A program made the position numbers and the translations under genes. Below the pieces are notes generated by a model that saw nothing but the letters and a program-made list of their open reading frames with translations, searched no databases and had not been told where the DNA came from. A DNA stretch of 64,000 bases from NCBI RefSeq assembly GCF_040436345.1, contig NC_133221.1, positions 22,020,665 through 22,084,664 of the forward strand, written 5' to 3'. This DNA is from Pagrus major. Taxonomy: Eukaryota; Chordata; Actinopteri; Spariformes; Sparidae. Shown one piece after another: positions 11,701 to 24,400 of this stretch (position 1 is its first letter; the number at the start of each line of letters is the position of its first letter).

Positions 11701-13762
11701 CAGTTGAATGGCACAAAATGCAGAAGGAATTACTCCTTCACAATGAATGTTTTTTCACCTTTTTTTCTACCTCTCTCTTATTCCCCCACTGTTTTTCTAT
11801 CACATGGTCTCCTCTCCACTTGTTTCCCCTCTTCTTATTAACTCTTGTTGACTTTCTACCTTTATTCCCTTTAAACACACTGTGACACACACTTTCAGAC
11901 AGAGGAGCTGGTGAAGGCCTTGCAGGACTTGGAGAACGCTGCATCGGGCGATGCAGCAGTTCGTCAGAAGATTGCCTCGCTGCCGCAGGAAGTCCAGGAC
12001 GTTTCCCTGCTGGAGAAAATCACTGGTTAGACCAGAGAGCTCTACTTGATTAGAAATTACTTTTCTTGGACTGTATTTTTTTGCAATGTGTTGTCTTATT
12101 TTCCCTCATTATTGAAAAATGTTTCAGCCTTTAATTTATTTGTTAAACTTCCTCTCATAGCGTACTTGTTCTTTCAGAATTTCTGTATCATAGTGGGAAT
12201 GTCTTGATAACAACAGTAATGTGGTCCATCTAGGGAAAATATCAAATAAGTCAAATAAGATGAGGAGCAAGAAATAATAAATAAAACAATGCATACAGTG
12301 AGAGTAAAATGTAAACAGTCAACAAACCTCAGGTGCTACCAGCGGTCAGCTTCTTACATGTTGTTAAAATGTGCCTTATGTCCACATTATAGTAATTGTT
12401 AAAAATTATTTGTATACAACTTTTATAGGTACATGTTAACAAAACAATACATGTTGACCCATATAGGACAAAATAAACAATGCTGAAGAAGAGAATATAG
12501 TATATACATAGAATAGTAAAAAATAATTGACCAAATGCTCAGTTGAATGTCTTGCACATATAGAAACTGAAAATACCACTTCTGCACAAATCTAGACAAG
12601 GATGCAGCAGACAAGCTGTCGAAGACAGTAGATGAAGCGTGTTTGCTGCTGGCGGAGTACAATGGCCGACTGGCTGCAGAGCTGGAGGACCGGAGGCAGC
12701 TGGCTCGCATGCTGACTGAATACATCGGCAGCCAGAGGGAGGCGCTCATGGAGAGAGAGAAGAAGCTAGAGGCAAGTCAACAGCATACAGAGAACTAAGT
12801 TTGAATCTTCTTCACTGATTAATAATAATCATAAGAGCCATGCATTATCTCCTGAGTAACTGAAGAAAATGGACCACCTGAAGTTGATACCGATATTCTT
12901 TTTTTATTAAATGCAGCTAATGTAATTCTCAGGGGAGAGATGCATGGCACGATTGATGTTTTAATTCATCATCAAAAAAAAAATTAAATTACAACTGTAA
13001 AGTCTCAGTGTTACAGATACTTTAGACATCTGCTCACTCGTAGTATTCGTTTCTATTCCTATCTCACAATGTTAAAGAGTAAGTAAAAATTCATGGATTT
13101 GCTCTATATTGGATCCGCACCGAAAGTTGATGGGGTGTATTCTGGGTCGTCCCAGTCGTTGTGGAAATCTGTTCTGTAGTTCTTGATAAATCCTTCTGAC
13201 AAACCAGCCAAACCTCACACGTTTATAGACCGACTTCCCGGTTCATCTTGAACCTACTGTAGTTTACCATACTGTGGTTCACACACAGTGTTCCTTTAAA
13301 ATTGGTGATAATTACGATCACATTACTTACATTTCAGGTGCATTCAATTTCAGTTTCACCTCTAAATCAAGTAACTGAGTTGATTTAACTTGTTAACTTG
13401 TCTAACTGCTTAAATTTCTTGCTCATACAGTACATGTTTCCACAACAGATATTATGTTGAGTGTATATGTATGATAGCCAAAACTACACAAGTAAGACCC
13501 AAACTGTAGTCCACCGTAATTGTCTTTTTTTCCAACATGCCAAAAGCTGTTTTTCATGATAACTTTATTAGTTTTTGCTCATACATTTGCTGTGTCATCT
13601 CGTCCTTTGCAGGAGTACAAGCAGAAACTGGCGAGAGTGACCCAGGTTAGGAAAGAGCTTAAGTCCCATATCCAGAGTCTCCCAGATCTGTCCCTACTGC
13701 CCAACGTGACAGGGGGTCTGGCCCCACTCCCCTCAGCCGGAGACCTCTTCTCCACCGACTGA
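8788..13762 (+). CDS. rprd1b: RPRD1B / CREPT, RNA polymerase II CTD-binding protein
   Basis: This nuclear protein binds the phosphorylated C-terminal domain of RNA polymerase II, helps recruit the RPAP2 phosphatase, and promotes cyclin-type gene transcription. Exons are 8788-8938, 10250-10379, 10932-11065, 11571-11692, 11899-12025, 12596-12771 and 13613-13762. They total 990 bases and 329 residues, close to the roughly 326 of the family. The N-terminal CID (about residues 1-135) begins MSSFSESALEKKL and includes QSVQTLSLWIIHHRKH and LTFLYLANDVIQNSKKKGPE. An acidic stretch (EDEDDEDDDY) follows. The C-terminal coiled coil includes KTVDEACLLLAEYNGRLAAE, and the protein ends GGLAPLPSAGDLFSTD. MSSFSES and the C-terminus favour RPRD1B over RPRD1A. 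Intron 6 begins with GC (12772-12773). The neighbouring tgm2 and KIAA1755-like genes match human 20q11 order. Confidence 0.95.
11150..11340 (+). repeat. Intronic dispersed repeat, copy 1
   Basis: This shares the order GGACCACCTGAAGTTG, a T-rich run, GC.GCTAAT, AT.CAGGGG, GCATG.CA, AATTCATCAT and TCACTC.TAGTATTC with 12868-13060. Both copies lie in introns of rprd1b in the same orientation, 1.7 kb apart. Either two insertions of one family or an old local duplication would explain them. Confidence 0.5.
12868..13060 (+). repeat. Intronic dispersed repeat, copy 2
   Basis: This is the partner of the repeat at 11150-11340, in the intron before the last rprd1b exon, starting at GGACCACCTGAAGTTG. 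It differs from copy 1 by many substitutions and a longer A run, so the two separated long ago. Confidence 0.5.
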
Positions 13763-14690
13763 GATGTCTTTGCCCAGACATACTGTCCCCCCGCCCCTCC
13801 CCGCCCAAACCCTGCTCCATGTTTGATTCACAAAATACTTCTAGCTGTGCCTCCAGCCAGAGGACACACGTGGTCGGACCTGCAGGACAAGAAGGGACAT
13901 CATAAGGAAAGTTTGGTAAAATCAAAACACTCTGCAGAGGAGAACAGAGACTCTGTCCGCCTGGATTTTTCCAGCTCAATCGACAAGGATTCCACTCCAC
14001 CAGCTTGGAACGAGTTTGTTTCCTGTTTGTTTTTATTTTGTGTTTTAACGCTGGAAATGTCAGTGATCTAAGAGGAGGGGTGGGCTAAAGAAGCAAAGCT
14101 TAGACGGACATAAATGTTGGTTGTCAGGACGTGTCAATCAAAGTGTCTTTGTGTGGTATATTTTGGATTCAGTGAGCATAGGTGGGCCATCTGCTCTCAC
14201 AATGCTCAGAGATTGTGACTACACTGTGAAGAGAATGTACCGTTCATTAGTTTTATTTTTTGGGGGTTTCAGTTGGGGGCTTTTTATTGACACATAGTCT
14301 GATAGGTGGTTTTGAGGCATGTGTGTGTGTATAACTAGAGAAGACATCAGATTGGATTCAGTGTATGTTACGTTTCGTTGCCTCATGAACGCTCGTGGTC
14401 GACAGCTGTCACTTGGCACACTCATTTCAGTTACACTTCAGAGAGACTGTTTAAACATGTTTTATGGGACAGTTGGATCGTCACAGTTTAAAGTCAGAAG
14501 AAAAGCAAGCATTTCTTTATTCAAAGAATAACACTTTGAGTCAATGTGCCCTTTTGTTGTCACGTTTTTATTTTGACAGATACTAATTATGTGTTCTAGA
14601 CAAGGTTTGAGTTTTACAAAACAAATCCTGGAAGTTGGAGAAATTGGTTCAAAACAGAGTTTGCTTTTCAATAAAAAAAACAATGTATGA
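13763..14690 (+). other. 3' UTR of rprd1b with poly(A) signal
   Basis: After the stop codon the sequence stays non-coding for about 900 bases. The first AATAAA in a good context is at 14670-14675, followed by an A run. This is the likely cleavage region, so the 3' UTR is about 0.9 kb. Other signals further on cannot be excluded. Confidence 0.6.
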
Positions 14691-14910
14691 AACCCTAAAA
14701 GTCATAAATACGATATTTTATTAGAGGTCCAAAAAGGTGAGAAAAACGTAAGTGTTGAAGATCATGGAGTTTTAATGTGTGTAGAACTGGGCAATATGAA
14801 AACAGTGGAATACAAAGAGGAATAGATTAGATTAAGCCCTTTTTCTGATATTGACATGTATCACAACATGTGTTTTGGTATTTGGTCATTTGAAGCCATT
14901 TCTCAAGTAT

Positions 14911-15395
14911 TAAAGGAGACATTTTATGCTCATTTTCCGGTTCTTAATTTTATTTTGGTTACTGCTAGAATAGGTTTACAGGCTTTAATGCTCAAAAAAC
15001 ACGTCAGTTTTCTCATACTGTCCAGTGCTGCAGCATTGTATTCACCCTCTGTCTGTTTTAGCTCCTGTCTCTTTAAGGCCCCGCTCCCAAATACCCAGTC
15101 TCCTCCAATTGATCAGCTCACACATGCCTGAGCCAGCACTGCTAAAATCTTATCTTGTGTGTCAAAGTAGCAGCTAATCATAAATTATGCAAATGTGTGA
15201 CATGGTGAAGTAGTGTGATGTCACAACGTCACAGAGGTGGGACTACTGACGAGGCGTTTTCTGTGGGAGAGAGGAGCTTCTATTGGTGCAGACTTTGACC
15301 TTTTTAACCTTCAAGACCTTTCACATGCACAAGAACCTATATAACACCAAGGGAAAGGGGGAAAAACTAAAAAGCACAATATGTCTCCTTTTAAA
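14911..15395. mobile_element. MITE, family with copy at 32.9 kb (copy 1)
   Basis: The ends are inverted: TTAAAGGAGACATTTTATGC on the left, and ATATGTCTCCTTTTAAAG on the right. The inside shares long stretches with 32899-33288, for example CTCATACTGTCCA.TGCTGCA and CACTCTTTAAGGCCCC-like text. It lies just beyond the rprd1b 3' end. It is non-coding. Confidence 0.75.
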
Positions 15396-16190
15396 GAGAA
15401 TTGCATTCAGCGATTAACAATATTTAGTTCCCACAATGATATTAAAATGATGATATTGTTCAGTCCTACCTGTGAGTAGATGTCCAGTGATGAAATATTT
15501 TTATTAAAAAGTAGCAGCAACAGATTGACAACTGCAGTCCCTTCCTCAGGTTTCTTTTTTAAGATGAGCTAACAACCACATCGGAAATGCCATTATTGAG
15601 ATATCAAGGTCGAGAAGTGTGAGCTATTCCACAGTAGGTTTTATGAACAGTTCTGTCAAGGCCACAGCTGTTTGATTTTAAGTTGTCTGTGTACCGAAAG
15701 AAGAACTTATTTGAGAAGTTTTATGATAAAAGGTCAGAGATGTTTACTTGGATCGCGGCTACTGCAGCTGGAGTGTTTTCTAAAGTTAAAGAAGATTACA
15801 GTTACTGTAAGTTTCCTGTTTGATGCAACAAGCTTGGGTGAGAAATGCTGCTGCAAATCCTTCTCAGTACATGCATTGGTGTCTCGTGGCAAAATATCAG
15901 GCAATAACATGAATCACAGATGTTTATCTGATCATAACAGTCATTGAATACAACCACAGTATGCCAGGAAGGATTTCAGTAACATTTGCCCCAGGTGTGC
16001 TTCACTGTAGATATTAGTTCTAGTTTTCTTACCTACTTGCTGTGTGGTATGTTTCTCTCTGCAGAGTCAAACTGTAGTGCCAGGACTCTACCAGTAAGGG
16101 AAGTGTTTTTCTGTAATGAAAGTGATTCAGTGGATGCCAATAAACTGGAGCCATTTGAACAAATACTGTATGTGTATCTTGCATGAATTT
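15396..16190. other. Intergenic; no gene seen
   Basis: This is AT-rich sequence between a MITE and the kelch-like relic. Short open frames have no recognisable domain. An acceptor-like 'tttctctctgcag' at about 16053-16065 precedes sequence that does not translate into a BTB domain, so I do not call an exon. Confidence 0.4.
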
Positions 16191-16198
16191 AAAATAAC

Positions 16199-16588
16199 AC
16201 ATCTACAACCACACTGTCATCGAGTTTGCCTACACCGGCATTGTTCCTGTGACACAGGAGAATATGCAGGAGCTTTTTTATGGCAGCAGACCGATTCAGT
16301 GTGAAGGACATCATGCAAACCTGCAGTGGTCTCCTGGAGGAGCAGCTGGTGGTTCACAGATGACTATTACAACCCTGAACTGAAACACAAGGCCTACTTC
16401 TTCATTCTGAATCACTTTGAGGAGGTTGCTGCCACCTCAGAGGAGTTCCCACTGCTTTCTGTGCAGGAGCTTTATTCAATGAGAATGATCAACTCAATTT
16501 GAAGCAGGAGAAGACAGTGTGAGGGCCATCCTTTACTGGATCACCTACGCACCTGAGGAATGCAGAGAATATATTGCTCTGCAAGTAA
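16199..16588 (+). pseudogene. KLHL10-like kelch gene fragment, frameshifted
   Basis: Three broken frames together spell the end of a BTB domain and the BACK domain of a kelch-like protein. The pieces are VIEFAYTGIVPVTQENMQEL, then ADRFSVKDIMQTCSGLLEEQ after a one-base insertion. FTDDYYNPELKHKAYFFILN, HFEEVAATSEEFPLLSVQEL and VRAILYWITYAPEECREYIA follow after further shifts. KLHL10, a testis Cullin-3 adaptor, is the closest family I recall, from its FTD.YY.PEL..KAY.FIL pattern. The BTB start and kelch repeats are missing. The segment ends at a GTAAGT donor-like site after IALQ, so it may derive from an intron-bearing copy rather than a processed transcript. At least three disruptions make function unlikely. 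Confidence 0.75.
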
Positions 16589-18432
16589 GTGATTAAATTA
16601 TGGGTAAAGCAGTTACAGGTGGTTTAAAATTTAGACACAGGGCTATTGAGTGTGACACTGGATTCTGCTTGATTGAATTAAAAGGGACTGTTCGGCCTTG
16701 GCGGAGCTATGTGTTCTACTGAGTACCACTCTAGTTTGATATTTGAAGTCTTTTTGGAGGCCATTGCAAAGCTAAGACGCAAGTGAGGGAAATCATGGAT
16801 GCCAATTTATAGACTTGGGTTGTTCCCTTTATCTTCTGTACATGACAATGATGAACATTTTCACACAGGCACATGACATGTCACCAGAACTTTGAGGCCT
16901 AGTCACAGCTGCATCATCAGATTGGCAAACATGAGTGCACATCAGATAAACCAATCTGTTACAAAAAAAAATCCACACAATCATTGCATGTGGGTGGGTA
17001 AGCGAAAAATAACCCCCTCTCACGGGAACACATACAACTAATTCCACACTCCTCTTGAGTCTGAACCAATTAGCCGAGCCACCATTTTGCAAGGGATCAA
17101 ATAAACATGTAAAGCTCTCTCCCTACAGCTTTAAACACAATAATATCACAATATGAACACATATGATCTGACCTTTGTGCACATTTGTCAGTCCTATCAG
17201 GTTCATCAGATTCACATCCTGTATTGTTATCCTCAGAGTTTCACCTCATGTCCTGATGTGAAGTCATTTGTAATGTAATTTAAAGCTGCAATTTGACAAA
17301 GAGAGAGAGAGAGGATGAGACAGAGAGCAAGAATGAGGGAGTGAATAGTGACTCCTGGTTGAGATGTTGGCAGTGATTTGATTGGATGGTTTCCAATGTC
17401 AAGTATAGTACATTAAAATGAATTAAAAGTTAATTGGTTGATGTGAACTTAAACTCTACCTGAAACAGAAGCTTGCTGAGCCTGGAGTTTGTAATTAATT
17501 TCATCTTAACTCAGTGCATGCTTCACTGACATATTTGCTTTAAATGCAGCCTGCTTATGTTTTTAATAGATTTGTCAAAAGTTTGACACATCAGTGAAGA
17601 CGGGTCAAACTTTTCCTGAATTTGCCAACATCATAATAATTGAAAATGATATAGGGCTTATTGAATTGTCCTACTTGTGATACTAATACTAATATGAGTA
17701 TTCAGAAACATCTTCACGATGTCTTTTGCTGTACAGTAGCCCAGTGCCTCACATTCTCAGGTCATCATAAAGAGTAATATTACCCTAAAATAATAAAATG
17801 TCAGAGATATCAGCTACTGAACATGGAAACCTGTAATTCACCAGGAATTTTGTGACACCAATAGTCCAGGAGATGGTGTTATCAGAGTTTATTTTCACTC
17901 TGCAGGTACACAAAATCCCCTCACAAATAACAAACAACAACCAATTTTATTTTCCAAAATTTTATTTAGTTAGCAAATTGGATTTCACAAATTTTAAAAA
18001 AAGTTTCCTACAAAAGAGATGAGGGAGTGTTGTTCCCTTAAGCAAACAATTGCTTTGCTCACAGCTTTATTGTCACATTTAAATGTAACCAATCCAAATA
18101 TGGATACACCCTTATAAATCATTATTAATCATTCAAGTAAAATAAATTAGTACTTTATAATCTTTATTCAATGCAGCCAATAATAGTATTGTAGTCTACT
18201 ACACTGAACCTAAGGGTTAGTGGATGTTGATCATTGTGTTTTATAATGAAATTACTCAAGAAAAAATATTCTTATTCATAAATGTATTTCTGTTCTTATG
18301 GAATTGTATGATAGTAGAGTATATTCTAGCATAATATAAGCTAAATATATTAAGCAGATTAAAAAAAAAAAAAGTCTTAACCCTGTAATCTGTAGTCCAA
18401 TTAAACAACAAAACAAAAACGTCTGTACTGGC
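16589..18432. other. Intergenic plus likely tgm2 3' UTR; no gene seen
   Basis: No coding structure is evident. The part from about 18150 to 18432 is probably the tgm2 3' UTR, because a minus-strand AATAAA lies at 18163-18168. Another lies near 17946-17951. A short GA run is at 17301-17316 and an A run at 18361-18374. Confidence 0.4.
18163..18168 (-). other. Candidate tgm2 poly(A) signal
   Basis: TTTATT on the plus strand is AATAAA on the minus strand, about 265 bases past the tgm2 stop codon. It is the nearest canonical signal I noticed. In AT-rich DNA such a hexamer is common by chance. Confidence 0.35.
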
Positions 18433-21400
18433 TCATTCCTTCACGACAACATGGATGAAGCTCCTGATGTCTTCCAGTTTGTCACTATCAAAGTTCACCA
18501 GCAGCACGCTGGGGCCAACACTAGTGGGACTGAAGTTAATGCTGGCCTTGGCTATCTCTTTGGGGCCCACAGATCCAATCCTGGAAGAATCATTCACACA
18601 AGAATAGAATGAGCATCGTCAGCCAAAAACAATCCAGAGGTTCATGTTTACTGTTTATCTCTTGATATGTATACAGCTTTCAGTAGGTATGGCGTTAGCA
18701 CCCGTTGTGTAAATGCCATTTTAAATGCAAGATATTCTTACTGTATGGGTTCAGTATATCATCCATAACATAGGAATCATTGTGTGACAGTTGCATTAAA
18801 AAGCTCACTGTGATTTCGGGTGCTTCTGAGTTTTGGTGGGCTTTGCCTTGAAGCAACATCACAATCAATTATAGTACAAACAGCATTTTGTACATTAAAC
18901 TGTAAATAATAATGGGGATTGGATAATTCAAGTAAACTTAAAGAGAAGGAAGAGAAGGAACATTATATATTATATATGAAATATGTTGACGTACTTCTCC
19001 GTTATGGGTTTGCCGGCAGTGAGTCCGACCCCCTCGATGGTGAAGCTGCAGTCCCGCAGCCGCTCTGGTAGAGTGTTCAACAAGGTCAGCTCTGCTGTCA
19101 CAGACTGCTTCACTTTGGCTTCTCCCACCAGCTGCAGAGAGGTGTTCAGATAAGCATGTGTCATCATAATTAATGGCCAACGGGCTGAACTAACCTACCA
19201 CCGCTGCCTGAGTGGCTCAATTAACCAATACAAGACATAATTTGTAACATTTCTGCATTACAACATCTTAAAACAGACCAGACTTTTGTTAGATATTTTG
19301 TTGAGTTGTGTTCATACTTTATCATAAATGTTTCCAACAATGTTAAAACCCAGAGAAATCCATAACTTTATTCAAGGTAACGGTGAATTAACTCCTCTGG
19401 TTGCTACAACATTATTTTGATTGAGAGACCCCTAGTGGCAGAAATTATATCCTGTGTACTGCCGGTAGTGATGCATGTGAAATGAATACAATTCTTTGGA
19501 TTAATATAAGTATGTTAAAAAGTTAACAAAGTCAATGCAATTTGCAATTATTCCTGTTTCCTGACCTTTCACATCAATACAGGTTCAAGTGTTCCCCAGG
19601 TCCACCACAGAGGACATTCAGAGGGAAAAGTTTTGTGTATAACATTAATAAGACTGCCAAAAAAATTCATCAAACCTTTATATACATCAAAGAAAACAAT
19701 ATTTAGCTTTAGGAAGATGATAGAGCCACTGATCTGATTCAGAACATTTCTTTCACCTGTCCATCATCCATACCTTGATCTCTATTTCTGGCTCATCAAG
19801 CACAATGGTTTTCTCAGCCTTGTAGTACTCTCTGGTCTGCTTGTCTGTGGTGATGGCTGACAGTTGGATCAACCTATCAGAGGTGATCACCGATCCATAA
19901 TGACTGTAGTCTAGTCTCAGGGACAACCGCCTTTCTGGAAAACCACATTATATAAAATACTTAGTTTATTTTAGTATTTCGATCCAATTCTAGCATAATA
20001 GGAGATTTGACAGAGGTTTGTAAGCTCCGATTACTTCAGTGCAACTAACCTTCTCCAGAGGGCACCTCCACTATGTCTGAAACAAATTCAATGCCCACGC
20101 CTCTTCTTCCATTGTAGCTGACGGCTCTGGCCATGAACATGAAGTTGCAGGTCTTGTCCACCATGAAGTTGTTGGTGAGGACAGCATACACCTCAAAGTC
20201 CTTACCCACGATCATGTTGTCAGCCAGTTTGATCTTAAATGAGAATTATAAGATGATTTATTTAATCATGTTCATGGAATACACAAAAATATAAATGCAT
20301 TATTATATTTTATATTTAAACTCATATGCAGGTTGTTGATGACTGTGTGATCTTGATATGTGAATGTTGATATTTATTGAGATGTCTCAATACATGTGAT
20401 GTGTCAAACACAAATGTGGTTCATATTACACTGCATGCCAGTTAGCAGTATTTGACAGCCACATGTTTACTGTATGCCTGTCATACCAATCTTGGTTTTT
20501 GGTACTTGTGGCCGTTGTTCCTCTTTCCGGCCACAGTTCACCTACGTTGGCATTATTCTTGTGACAGTTTGACACGTTATAAAAATGTTCTTTTTGTGCT
20601 GCTTTGAAAACTCTCCCATCATTGTGCCCATTGTCAGATCTCTTTTATAGCTTGAGCTGAACCACCTCTGCAGGAACTTGATTAAGTTACCTCTGAGTTT
20701 AAGTCATTAGAGTCATCACACTGTATATGTAAATGTATATGTATATGTATGTATATGTATGCGTATGTATAAACAGTAACAAGCACCTTGAGATAAAGCC
20801 CTGGCTCCTCTCCTAGTTGCAGTAGCTTGTTGTGGTGTTGAGCCTTCTCAAACACCTTCCTCTCCTCCTTTGAGCCTGAAAACCATCAGAATCGCAGATT
20901 AGTACAAAAGTCTTGTTGGAGCTCCTCGGTCTCCATAAAAACTATTATTCTGCAGATTTGATTGACATGGCTCCATGCAACAAGACTACATGTTTTACTT
21001 GAGGTGGTTGAGGTGAGCTGTGTCTATATTTACACAGTGAGAGAATATATACATGTACAGCATGTATGTACAGTATGTCTGTGATAACAGTAGTAATCAC
21101 AGAGGTGCATAATGTAACGCCTGCACTGATTCAAATCTACACATTTGTTTAAATGGATGTTGTTTAAATCAAAACGTTGAAGATTCAACTTGGATTTGTT
21201 TAAAAAAGTTGGTGGTTAGGAGTAACGTGTGTGTGCACGCATGTGACTACCTTCTGGATGCTTGTACTGGTGTGTGATGTCGCGTCTCTCGTCTGAGCCC
21301 ACAGCTTTGGTGCTGATGCATTGTCCAACAGACTTAGTTGATCCAGAGAACTTGACAGTTTTTCCATCTGACTTCTGCACCAAGTTCACAACATCTGCAT

Positions 21401-24400
21401 TAACCTGACTCCACACAGGATGTGAGAGGACATGAAATGATACTGATTACAAACACGCTTCAGTCAGCAGTCATTATGAAAAAAGTGATGACAAGCACTT
21501 TGACACCTAACAGCAGAGAAATTTCTATATACGCATATGCCTGAACACAGTATCTCCTGGTGGGTTAGCTGAGGTAAGGCCTTGTCATTATATGAAACCT
21601 TACTTGGACCCTCATTGAAACCATTACCACTGTAACAAATTACATTAATTACAAAAAAATTTTTTCAAGTTGTAAGTCAAACACAGACCCTTAAGTTTTG
21701 AAATAAACTAGAAAAACCTTTGCCTAGCTATAATCTTTTGTTTAGATGATTCATTTTCATTTTTTTATTTGATTTTTTAGAAAAAATTGAATCTTTGAGT
21801 TTTAGAAACAAAAAACTGTATTTGTTATATGTATATGTCAAATGGGGTTCACAGCTCACTGGGAACAATTTTTGAATCACACAATTCAAAATAGAAATAT
21901 TGTTTCTGAAACTGAAAGATTCAAGTTGTTCTAAAAAATAAATAATCTCAACAAAAGACTATACATTGCCAAAACGTTTTTTTAAATCTAATTTCAAAAC
22001 TTAAAAGTTTGCATTTTAAAGCAACATTATGTATAAATTGGCATTTTTTGCTTATTGGTGCCCCCCACAGTTTCTGAGTGCAACACCACTGTTGTAAATA
22101 CAAATTCCAGGTGTGTAACAGTTTGTCAGATGTAATGTAGGTGCTAACAAACAAACAAAACTCATTACATCATAACAATTTTTTGTGTTGAAAACTTGTA
22201 TGTTGAAGTAAACATGTATACAACGCTGTCATCCTCTCACTGAAGTTACATAGTGCAGAAACAAGTGATAGAGGGGCAGAGTGGCTGAGACAGACACCAT
22301 TTACCCTGTTACAAGAAACCATACCATGGAAATGATTTTAAAGGTAAAAAATTACATAATGTTGCTTTAAAACTCAAAAATTTAGTGAAGACATTTGCCT
22401 AGAAATTAAGAGTTTTTTCAACTTTTTGTTTTTGCAGAGATGAAGTCAAAAAGTCCAGCTAAATGTAAACTATGCACCGTTTTCTGCGTCTCTTTAAAGC
22501 AAAAATGCTACACTAAAAGATTTCAGCATTAACTCACCTCAGCAAAAATAAAGGGAGCATCATACTTAATGGTCAGCTCTCCTTCTTTGATGGCCTTCAG
22601 TGGGGCCGGTCCGCAACAGAAAACACCTGATAGCATCACACAACAGCATCACACATCCAGAAACACACCTTCATTTCAGCAGGTTCAGGCACACAGTGAC
22701 TGGATTCAGGCCATGAAAGTCATCCATTATGCCAAAGGAGATAAGTAATGTCTCACTACCAGAGAGAAAGGACAGGCCAAGTATTTTGAGAACCATTACT
22801 GTTGTTTCAATTTAATACAAATACATTGAATAGACACAACTATTTAATGGTAAAACACTTAAATGAGTTATATTAATGTATGTTAACAGCATTTGGCAAA
22901 AAAAGGGGTTTCCCAAACCACATTTGAAGTAACAGGTCTATATAAATGCCAAATCTATGTCAGGTGCCTTCATAAAAGACAAAACTGTAGTTGCTTTTTA
23001 GTCTATTTGGAACAGTCTAGAGATGAGTCATGTGAATATGCCAAACACAAGCTGTTTCAAGTTTGGTCCAGGCCAAAATCATGTAACAAACATGTGATTC
23101 CAGTCAGAAGCCTAAACTAACCATCATTCACGAGTTAGAGTCATCTCTTATGAAGGCAACACGAAAACAGGAAGTTAACTGTCTTACATGTAGGACTTAG
23201 ATGGTAAAAATCAGTTTACCGTCGCTTCTCTCCTGTGGAGTTGGGTCGCTGGTTTGCCATCCATCAAACTTTGACCCCAAATCAGGACGTGTCATCCAGC
23301 TGTCCACCCAAACATGGAAGTTCCTGGTAAAATTAGTCAAATGTAGGACAAAAACATTACCATTCTGCGTCAATCAGTAAAATAATTAGGGATCAATCTG
23401 TCATATAGGAATAATGGAAGATAACAAAAGAGATAGTGTAAGTGTAACAACCGCACACTTACCAAACTGAATCTCTAGAAATTTTTTCACCGTCTTCATT
23501 ATACACGTTTTCGATGACCAGGTTGGCATCAGTATCGTGAGCCGATTCAAAGTTAGTAACCACTCGACATGGGATGCCCAGAGCACGGGCCACTGGAGGA
23601 GAGAAGAGCTGCACTTTATCACACTGACTAATTAAGGCACATGCTCGAGATAGTGTCCATCAGCAAAGAATAACAAGAAGGACATTACATAAAAATGTCA
23701 CATGGGGTAGATAACTACAAAACAATGAGATTAGATTCTAAATTTAGGGTTTTGATAAAAGGTTAGGACGCTCTGGAAGTGGACTGGAGGATGCAAAAGA
23801 AATCAGTGCTGTTGGTTTCATGTGATACCATATCATTCCAATAAATTCTTAAACAAATCAATTATTTCACAACAAATGAAGCCTGAATCTCTCTCTAATG
23901 CACTTCGCACTGTGCTCCAACCTGTGCATCCAACAGCAGCAAAGACCCAACACTGGCCGTAGCGGACGGGCCCACTTTCTGCCCACTGGCGCAAAATGTC
24001 CGCGCTGCCCATCCAGCTTCCTGGACGAACCCCATCTTCAACCTTTCCCCAGTTTCCCACCACCACACCGCTGTCATCATTACTGTTGATCTGTGGACAC
24101 AGACGAGAGAGGCAGAGAGCATAAACCATAAATGTAGTTTCCATTTATCTAACATATTAACATTCTAGGTTTGTTTTTGTTTGTTATTTGTGTACATTTG
24201 TATTATGTATTAGCATTATGACAAAATTTTCACCTTGTAATTACATATAACACTGATATGAAACGATGGTGTTTTTACCATATAACATTAAAGTGTTTCA
24301 TGACGGATGAGTTAGTGAGAGAATGGGAGTCAAAGGTATTTTGTCACATATGATTGCTGAAGTTTTTTGAGTTGCTTTTCTAAGCTGCAAGTGTCTGAAA

